A stretch of 64,000 nt of DNA from Polaromonas sp. (GTDB lineage: Bacteria; Pseudomonadota; Gammaproteobacteria; Burkholderiales; Burkholderiaceae_C). Location: the NCBI RefSeq assembly GCF_012927455.1, contig NZ_JABBPE010000008.1, forward strand, positions 62,001 to 126,000. The letters are read 5' to 3'. Positions 58,228 to 64,000 of the stretch are shown one piece after another; the first letter of the stretch is position 1, and each line of letters starts with the position of its first letter. The position numbers and the translations under genes were made by a program. The notes beneath the pieces were generated by a model. The model ran no database searches. It was not told where the DNA came from and worked only from the letters and a program-made list of their open reading frames with translations.

Positions 58228-59199
58228 ATGAAAACAAATCCAGTCCGACACCTCGCGCTCGCCGGCTGCGCCTTGCTGTTCAGCAGCCTGGCGCTGGCGC
58301 AGGCCTTCCCTGCCAAGCCGATCACCCTGGTGGTGCCCAATCCGCCCGGCGGTTTTGTCGACGCATCGGCGCGCCTGCTTAGCGAGCCACTGTCCCGGGT
58401 CATGAACCAGACAGTGGTGGTGGACAACAAAGGCGGCGGCAGTGGCAACGTGGCCTATGCGCAGGTGGCCCGCGCCAACCCTGATGGCTATACCCTGCTG
58501 ACCTCCTATTCGGCCTACCATGTGGGCAACCCGGCGCTCTCGTCCAAGCTTTCCTGGGCGCAAAAAGACCTCATGCCGGTCGCCCTGATCACGGTGGCAA
58601 CCAACGTCATCGCCACCCATCCTTCCGTGCCAGCCAACAACCTCAAGGAATTTATCGCCTACCTCAAGGCCAACCCCGGCAAGCTGAGCTACGCGTCGCA
58701 GGGTAACGGCTCGCTGTCGCACATCGGCACCGAGATGTTCAAGCTGCAAACCGGCACCAGCATGGTTCACATTCCCTACCGGGGTTCAGGGCCGGCCATC
58801 CAGGACGTGCTGTCGGGCCAGGTTCAGATCTTCATCACCACCCCGCCTTCGGTGATGGGTCATGTGCAGGCCGGCAAGCTCAAGGGTTTGGCTGTTGCCG
58901 GAAAAACGCGCCACCCTGGCCTGCCTGCCGTGCCGACGACGGCCGAAGCCGGACTTAGTGGCTTTGAGCTGGAAGCCTGGGTCGGCGTCTTCGCCCCGGC
59001 CGGCACCCCTGCGGATGTCGTGAACAAGCTGTCCGCGTCTATCAAGCAGGCGCTGGATCTGCCGGAAATCAAGACACGCTCCGCTGCGGCGGGAATTGAT
59101 CTGCGCTACCTTCCGCCGGCCGAGCTTGAAGCCTTGGTGCGGCGCGAAACCGAGTTCTGGGCCAAGACCATCAAGACGGCGGGCATTACTGCTGACTGA
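58228..59199 (+). CDS. Bug/TctC-family periplasmic solute-binding protein
   Basis: The 323-residue precursor has a signal peptide (1-25, ending ALAQ) followed by AFPAKPITLVVPNPPGGFVD, the family's opening with the carboxylate-binding loop. GNGSLSHIGTEMFK and the end LEALVRRETEFWAK are typical. These proteins bind small carboxylates, often without an adjacent TctAB permease, as here. Location between glycerate kinase and tartrate dehydrogenase suggests tartrate or a related hydroxy acid. Confidence 0.92.
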   Translation: MKTNPVRHLALAGCALLFSSLALAQAFPAKPITLVVPNPPGGFVDASARLLSEPLSRVMNQTVVVDNKGGGSGNVAYAQVARANPDGYTLLTSYSAYHVGNPALSSKLSWAQKDLMPVALITVATNVIATHPSVPANNLKEFIAYLKANPGKLSYASQGNGSLSHIGTEMFKLQTGTSMVHIPYRGSGPAIQDVLSGQVQIFITTPPSVMGHVQAGKLKGLAVAGKTRHPGLPAVPTTAEAGLSGFELEAWVGVFAPAGTPADVVNKLSASIKQALDLPEIKTRSAAAGIDLRYLPPAELEALVRRETEFWAKTIKTAGITAD

Positions 59200-59252
59200 G
59201 CCAAGGTTCTGCCCCGGAGGTCATGACCCCCCGTAATTTATGCATTAAAAAC

Positions 59253-59301
59253 GGCTCTAGCCCATGTGGTACGGGCGCAAGCAGCTATCGAATTAATAGC
59301 A
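59253..59301 (+). repeat. 49-bp interspersed repeat, intergenic
   Basis: Reads GGCTCTAGCCCATGTGG, then TACGGGCGCAAGCAGCTAT and CGAATTAATAGCA. It lies between the two convergent Bug-family genes. Confidence 0.92.
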
Positions 59302-59432
59302 ACTACAGCGCTGTGCCAACTCTGCCTGTAGCGCAAGGTGGAGGGACGCGCCGCCCGCCAGCGGCAAACCGGCAAACAGGGAAAGCGGAAAAGCGGAAAA
59401 GCGAGCAGCAACGCCCCGCAGTGCGCCCGCGC

Positions 59433-60389
59433 TTACTTTTTACCCAGGCCCAGCCGCTGCGCACTTTCGGTATACAGACGCGTTTTATCCTTCATGAACA
59501 CGTCCATCTGGTCGACACCCACGTTGACCAGCTCAAAACCGTTTTTGGCCGCGAGTTCTTTCATCTCGGGGTCATTGTTAAGCGCGGCCCACATCTCGGA
59601 AATCTTCTTGCGGGCCTCGGGCGGCGTGCTCTTGGGCACGCCAATGCCGCGGTAGGCGCCGTCGACCCAGTCCACGCCGAGTTCCTTGAAGGTCGGCACC
59701 TCGGGCATCAGCGGGTGGCGTTGGTCCATCGCCACGGCAAGCGCGCGAATGCGGGTCTTGTTGTTGATGGCAAAAGGGGTGTAAGTCATCGCACCGTCGA
59801 CCTGCGCGCCCATGACGGAGGTAGCCATGTCGCCTGTGCCCTTGAACGGCACGTAAATGGTCTTGACGCCGAACGCCACGTTCATGCGCTCATGGGCCGC
59901 ATGGTTGGCAGAATTCTGGCCAGAGCCACCCAGGCTCAGCTTGCCGGGGTCTGCCTTGGCCGCTTTGATGAAGTCGGCAAAATTTTTGATCGGGCTTTGC
60001 TCGGGCACCACCAGAATGTCGGGCGTGTAGTGAAACCAGAACACCGGCGTGATGTCCTGCGTCTTGTATTGCACCTGCCCCTCGAGCGGTTGAAACACGA
60101 TGTGCGGCAGATTGACGCCAACTACGTTGAGCCCATCGCCCGGCAAGGTGTTCATCTGCGACCACATCAGCGCGCCGCCGGCGCCGGCCTTGTACTGGAT
60201 GACGGTTTCAATCGCCGCGCACTTTTTCTTCAGCACCACCTGCTGATGGCGCGCCGACAGGTCGGACTCGCCGCCGGGCGGAAAGGCTTGCCAGTACAGC
60301 AGGTTTTTGTCGGGGCAGGTTTGCGCCATGACAGCGGGCACTGCGACCAGGCACGCAAGGCCTAGCCATTTTCTGATTTCAATTTTCAT
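59433..60389 (-). CDS. Bug/TctC-family periplasmic solute-binding protein
   Basis: The 318-residue precursor starts at ATG 60389, with AAGGAGA upstream, and has a signal peptide ending PAVMAQ. The mature part is divergent from the paralogue at 58228: WQAFPPGGESDLSARHQ replaces the standard opening, and two cysteines (TCPDKN, KKKCAAIE) could form a disulfide. GGSGQNSANHAAHERM is the second ligand loop. It is 61 bases downstream of the ttuC-like gene on the same strand and probably binds its substrate or a precursor. Confidence 0.9.
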   Translation of the reverse strand: MKIEIRKWLGLACLVAVPAVMAQTCPDKNLLYWQAFPPGGESDLSARHQQVVLKKKCAAIETVIQYKAGAGGALMWSQMNTLPGDGLNVVGVNLPHIVFQPLEGQVQYKTQDITPVFWFHYTPDILVVPEQSPIKNFADFIKAAKADPGKLSLGGSGQNSANHAAHERMNVAFGVKTIYVPFKGTGDMATSVMGAQVDGAMTYTPFAINNKTRIRALAVAMDQRHPLMPEVPTFKELGVDWVDGAYRGIGVPKSTPPEARKKISEMWAALNNDPEMKELAAKNGFELVNVGVDQMDVFMKDKTRLYTESAQRLGLGKK

Positions 60390-60450
60390 GGGGCTGTCTC
60401 CTTTTTTATGGGGCGAGGGCTGGGTCAAGCTACTTCAGGCCATCGGGCGA

Positions 60451-61545
60451 TCAGCCAGCTATCGCCTGCTGCGCGTCATCTTGCGCGAGCAGCCGGCAAA
60501 CTGCATTGGTAACTTCCTCAGTACCGGCCTGTCCACCAAGGTCGCGGGTACGCAAGGCCGGGTTGGCGGTGACGGCCTCGATGGCCCGCATCAGGCGCTG
60601 CGCGGCCGCGACTTCGCCCAGATGCTCCAGCATCATCACGCCTGACCAAAAAGTGCCGACCGGGTTGGCCAGGCCTTGACCCATGATGTCAAAAGCCGAG
60701 CCGTGAATCGGCTCGAACATCGACGGGTAACGGCGCTCGGGGTCGATGTTGCCGGTGGGCGCAATGCCCAGGCTGCCGGCCAGCGCGGCGGCCAGGTCGC
60801 TCAAGACGTCGGCATGCAGATTGGTCGCGACCAGCGTGTCAAGCGATGCCGGACGATTGACCATGCGGTCGGTGCAGGCGTCAACCAATACTTTGTCCCA
60901 GGCAACATCCGGAAATTCACTACTGATCTGCAGCGCAATCTCGTCCCACATCACCATGGCGTGGCGCTGTGCGTTGGATTTGGTGACCACCGTGAGCAGC
61001 CTGCGCGGCCGCGACTGTGCCAACCTGAAAGCGAAACGCATGATGCGCTCGACACCGACACGGGTCATCATGCAAACGTCGGTCGCCACTTCAATCGGGT
61101 GACCCTGATGGACCCGGCCACCCACGCCTGAATATTCGCCTTCGGAGTTTTCACGCACGATGACCCAGTTCAAGTCTTCGCGCTTGCAGCGCCCGAGCGG
61201 TGACTTGATACCTGGCAGGATGCGCGTCGGCCGCACGTTGGCGTACTGGTCAAAGCCCTGGCAAATTTTCAGGCGTAGACCCCATAGCGTGATGTGGTCC
61301 GGAATGTGCGGGTCGCCGGCTGAGCCGAACAAAATCGCATCCATGCCGCGCAGCGCATCCAGCCCGTCCTCGGGCATCATCACGCCGTGCTCGCGGTAAT
61401 AGTCGCCGCCCCAATCAAACGACGTGAATTCGAAGTTGAAATTCCCTTGCGCCGCCGCCAGCGCCTGCAGCACGGCCTGGCCTGCGGGCACCACTTCTTT
61501 GCCGATGCCGTCTCCGGGGATTGCGGCGATGCGGTAGGTTTTCAT
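60451..61545 (-). CDS. ttuC: Tartrate dehydrogenase/decarboxylase (TtuC-like)
   Basis: This member of the isocitrate/isopropylmalate dehydrogenase family uses NAD+ and a divalent metal to oxidise tartrate and to decarboxylate D-malate or tartrate; D-malate dehydrogenase (DmlA) is a close alternative. Motifs: IAAIPGDGIGKEVV at the start, WVIVRENSEGEYSG (substrate and NAD site), and NLHADVLSDLAAAL with metal-binding aspartates, then FEPIHGSAFDIMG. I use ATG 61545 (364 residues), the family start; ATG 61560 adds five. It is divergent from a LysR-type regulator. Confidence 0.9.
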   Translation of the reverse strand: MKTYRIAAIPGDGIGKEVVPAGQAVLQALAAAQGNFNFEFTSFDWGGDYYREHGVMMPEDGLDALRGMDAILFGSAGDPHIPDHITLWGLRLKICQGFDQYANVRPTRILPGIKSPLGRCKREDLNWVIVRENSEGEYSGVGGRVHQGHPIEVATDVCMMTRVGVERIMRFAFRLAQSRPRRLLTVVTKSNAQRHAMVMWDEIALQISSEFPDVAWDKVLVDACTDRMVNRPASLDTLVATNLHADVLSDLAAALAGSLGIAPTGNIDPERRYPSMFEPIHGSAFDIMGQGLANPVGTFWSGVMMLEHLGEVAAAQRLMRAIEAVTANPALRTRDLGGQAGTEEVTNAVCRLLAQDDAQQAIAG

Positions 61546-61661
61546 GCCATGTTCTTTCATAGGGGGCCGGGCACGATGGCGCCTGCAAGGACCCGACTCT
61601 AAGACGGTCGTTCTGAAAAAATAGCCGATAGACTTAAATCACTTTCAACTTCAAGTTAACA

Positions 61662-62612
61662 ATGAAACTGCCCGCACATCCCGATGAACTTGGCTTTTTC
61701 AGCAGCTTGTCGCGCTGCGGCAGTCTGAGCGCCACAGCGCGCGAACTCGACATCAGCACGGCGGCCATTAGCAAACGCCTGGCGGCCATGGAAGCCCGCC
61801 TGGGCGTGACGCTGGTAAGCCGCACCACGCGGCGCATGGGCCTGACGCCTGAGGGCGAACTCTATTTGCTGCACGCGCGCCGCATCCTGGCCGAACTGCA
61901 CGACATGGAGCAACTCGTCAGCGGCTCGCGCAGCACACCCAGCGGCTTGCTGCGCGTCAACGCCACGCTGGGGTTTGGGCGCAGCCAGGTGGCGCCGCTG
62001 ATCTCTCGCTTTGTGCGCCAGTACCCGCAAGTCGAAGTGCAGTTGCAGCTGTCGGTCAATCCACCGGCGCTGTCCGACGACAGCTTTGACGTCTGCATCC
62101 GCTTTGGCGAGCCACCCGACGCACGCGTGATGGCGCGCCGCATTGCCAGCAACCGGCGGCTGCTGGTGGCCGCCCCCGCCTACCTGAAGCGGCACGGCAG
62201 CCCCGCGCTGCCGCGTGATCTGGTGCAGCACAACTGCATTGGCATTCGCCAGGGTGATGAGGCTTACGGGGTCTGGCGGTTAACGCCGACGCGCGGTGCC
62301 GGGCAGCGCGTTGAAGTGGTTAAAACCCGCGGCAATCTGGCCACCAATGACGGTGAGATCGCAGTCAACTGGGCGCTCGACGGGCACGGTATTTTGATGC
62401 GGGCCGAATGGGACGTGGCGCGTTATCTGCGCAGCGGGCGTTTGCTGCAGGTGCTGCCGGACTTTCAAACTCCACCCGCAGATATCTATGCTGTTTACAC
62501 GCAACGCCACCACACGTCGGCGCGGGTGCGTGAGTTTGTGGACTTCGTTGCCAAGGCATTCGAGGTTTTGAATCTCGGCACACGCGATCGGCAGCGGACT
62601 CACCGTGACTGA
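61662..62612 (+). CDS. LysR-family transcriptional regulator
   Basis: The 316-residue regulator has an N-terminal winged helix-turn-helix (about 5-65, LSATARELDISTAAISKRLA) and a periplasmic-binding-type effector domain (about 90-300). It diverges from ttuC across a 116-base gap and probably controls that gene with a small carboxylate as co-inducer, as TtuA does in tartrate operons. The effector is not identifiable from sequence. Confidence 0.92.
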   Translation: MKLPAHPDELGFFSSLSRCGSLSATARELDISTAAISKRLAAMEARLGVTLVSRTTRRMGLTPEGELYLLHARRILAELHDMEQLVSGSRSTPSGLLRVNATLGFGRSQVAPLISRFVRQYPQVEVQLQLSVNPPALSDDSFDVCIRFGEPPDARVMARRIASNRRLLVAAPAYLKRHGSPALPRDLVQHNCIGIRQGDEAYGVWRLTPTRGAGQRVEVVKTRGNLATNDGEIAVNWALDGHGILMRAEWDVARYLRSGRLLQVLPDFQTPPADIYAVYTQRHHTSARVREFVDFVAKAFEVLNLGTRDRQRTHRD

Positions 62613-62991
62613 AGTTTTGCTTATCACTGGCACACGGATCGCCAGTAAGAAAATGTTACCTAAACATTCTAAGCAGTAAAAATTCTGATCGCCCAAGGGA
62701 CCAAGGAACCAAATATGTAACCGAATAAATTAAACAAAATTCGTGAAATATTTGGTATTCTCGAGCAATAAATGGGTTTTTATGTCTTTTTTCTTGGCAT
62801 TTTATAGTTATAAATAGTTACAAAATAAAAAATGTGCTCAAAGTTGTTTTCACAAAACTTTACTTAAAAATAGGATAAGTAACCACTTAATATGAGTCAC
62901 GACCATACGTAATTTGCTTTAATTGGAACGGGTTGTAACGCCAGCTATTCAGGTCCGTGTCCACCGCACAAAGGTGCCAAAAGGAAACCAA
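62613..62991. other. AT-rich spacer before the right-edge kinase
   Basis: About 380 bases with base composition much richer in A and T than the rest of the window, especially 62690-62900 (runs such as AAAATAAAAAATG). No gene is seen. The short direct repeats ATGTTACC (62653-62660) and ATGTAACC (62715-62722) and the dyad AAAGTT...AACTTT near 62840-62862 are the only structure noted. It marks a composition break and may be a recent junction. Confidence 0.6.
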
Positions 62992-64000
62992 TTGGAAGTG
63001 ATACATCATCGTGAGCAACTTGCCCGTCCATTGAACGACAGCGGTCAGCTTTCGCAAGCGCTTGCTGCCAACGTCCGTGAAGGCGTCGCTGTCTTTGACC
63101 ATGATTTGCGCCTTGTCCTATGGAACCCTTGCCTGGAAAAGGTGACCGGCCTGGCAATGCACGAAGTCCTGGGCAAGCAGGTTCTTGACCTCTTTGCATC
63201 TTCGCAAGGTTTGGAAATTGACTGCAACTTGCAGCGTGCGATGAAAGGCGAAAGCTTCTCCCTACCTGCCATGCTCGCCCGTACCAGCGGGCAGGCGCGG
63301 GTCATCCGAAACCGTGATGCGCGCATGTTCGACGAAAGCGACCTTGTCTGGGCCATGCTGGCCTACTCACCCTGGCGAGATGACGAAGGCGCGATTGCCG
63401 GCGTGATTGTTGTAGTCTCCGACCGCACCGAGCGCGTACAGGCCAAAAGGAAGCTCAACGATACCTGGTCCCGCAGTCAAGCCGTGATCAACCACATGCT
63501 CGATGGCATGGCGATGGTCTCGAGCGAAGGGCACATTGAGTCTTTCAATCTTGCGGCGGAGCGCAGCTTCGGCTATCGGGCCAAAGAGGTCATTGGTCAA
63601 AACGTTCTGATGCTCTTTCTCTGTCCGTTTACATACTCGAATGACTGCACGTTAGAGCAATGCCTCGTCAGCGGCAAGAAAGGCATTAGCGGAGTCGGCC
63701 GGGAGGTGCTGGGCCTGCGCAAGGACCAGAGCACTTTCCCGCTCGAACTTGTCGTCAGCAAAATAGCGTTGCGAGGCGGGCACCTGTTCACCGTGCTGCT
63801 TCGCGACATCAGCACGCGCAAGGCGGCGCAAGAAGAACTTGGGGTGATCACCGAGCGGCTGCGGCAGCTGGCGGCGCATCAGGAATCCGTGCGCGAGGCA
63901 GAACGCTCCCGTATCGCACGAGAATTGCATGACGAACTCGGAGGGCAGCTGACGGCGCTCAGGTTCGACGTGAACCGGCTTTCCCAGTTGCCTGGCATCG
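62992..64000 (+). CDS. PAS-domain sensor histidine kinase, 3' end outside window
   Basis: The frame runs open through the right edge. The visible 336 residues contain two PAS domains (about 15-135 and 150-265; GVAVFDHDLRLVLWNPCLEK in the first, GMAMVSSEGHIESFNLAAER in the second) and then the HisKA_3 phospho-accepting segment ARELHDELGGQLTALRFDV. There is no membrane helix, so it is a cytoplasmic sensor. No ATG is available; TTG 62992 is chosen because AAGGA ends six bases before it, and GTG 62998 is possible. A response regulator probably follows outside the window. Confidence 0.85.
   Translation, partial: MEVIHHREQLARPLNDSGQLSQALAANVREGVAVFDHDLRLVLWNPCLEKVTGLAMHEVLGKQVLDLFASSQGLEIDCNLQRAMKGESFSLPAMLARTSGQARVIRNRDARMFDESDLVWAMLAYSPWRDDEGAIAGVIVVVSDRTERVQAKRKLNDTWSRSQAVINHMLDGMAMVSSEGHIESFNLAAERSFGYRAKEVIGQNVLMLFLCPFTYSNDCTLEQCLVSGKKGISGVGREVLGLRKDQSTFPLELVVSKIALRGGHLFTVLLRDISTRKAAQEELGVITERLRQLAAHQESVREAERSRIARELHDELGGQLTALRFDVNRLSQLPGI

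Noticed and set aside
59223..60365. 380-aa plus-strand frame over the second Bug gene
   Set aside because: It overlaps a repeat and a signal-peptide-bearing gene on the other strand; no start signal or domain.

Overview
The window reads as a chromosome segment of a betaproteobacterium of the family Comamonadaceae, most like Polaromonas or a close relative. This rests on protein character (folC - SPOR - cvpA - purF - metZ - gltX order, MetZ-type methionine synthesis, long argG, PpnP, many Bug/TctC-type binding proteins) and on two dense families of short interspersed repeats of the kind I associate with Comamonadaceae. The genus is an inference; no rRNA is present.

Layout. 1-3200: a small cryptic, phage- or island-like segment of unrecognised overlapping genes, with several DNA palindromes, ending at a tRNA cluster (Asp, Glu, Ala, all minus strand) that follows gltX. 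3680-10742: a minus-strand housekeeping run, folC, SPOR-domain protein, cvpA, purF, metZ, gltX. 10978-17692: prolyl aminopeptidase, ArsC-like protein, glycine-zipper outer-membrane protein, ECF sigma/anti-sigma pair, ppnP, argG and a small membrane protein. 18108-21581: a heavy-metal module resembling the lead-resistance pbr locus (MerR-type regulator diverging from a P1B ATPase, followed by a signal peptidase II). 21719-30265: murB, yajQ, a retropepsin-like protease, plsY, ybaK, an aldo/keto reductase, an OmpA-type lipoprotein, an acyl-CoA synthetase and a divergent alpha/beta hydrolase. 30343-36602: a signalling operon of a CHASE3/GAF hybrid kinase with three receivers, CheR, CheB and a receiver-kinase. 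36642-37746: prfB with its programmed +1 frameshift.

38051-44592 is a pyrroloquinoline quinone (PQQ) locus: pqqA (only 24 codons) then pqqBCDE on the plus strand, divergent from an S33 aminopeptidase - sensor kinase - LuxR-type regulator operon. No pqqF-like protease is present, but aminopeptidases lie on both sides (S33 enzyme at 40061-41074, PepN at 44991-47705). After fbp, a tRNA-Thr, a decayed lipoprotein gene, an aldo/keto reductase and an NRAMP-family transporter comes an atypical cbb3-like terminal oxidase cluster (52344-56754) whose subunit I carries an N-terminal CcoS-like segment, with two monoheme cytochromes c, a Sco protein and a membrane protein. 56720-62612 is a tartrate/glycerate utilisation region (glycerate 2-kinase, two Bug-family binding proteins, TtuC-type dehydrogenase, LysR regulator). 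An AT-rich spacer precedes a PAS sensor kinase cut by the right edge.

The most unusual signal cuts across all regions. A repeat of about 49 bp (core: CTAGCCCAAT..TACGGGCG....AGCTAT.......ATAGC) occurs in many intergenic gaps and also inside folC, the acyl-CoA synthetase (two copies) and pepN. All four intragenic copies lie in the same orientation and the same reading phase, encoding a peptide beginning A-x-x-x-I-A. A second, GC-rich repeat family lies between the sigma and anti-sigma genes, supplies the N-terminus of the protease, and is read through in frame inside the alpha/beta hydrolase. This resembles the protein-inserting palindromic elements of Rickettsia and is the main lead from this window.
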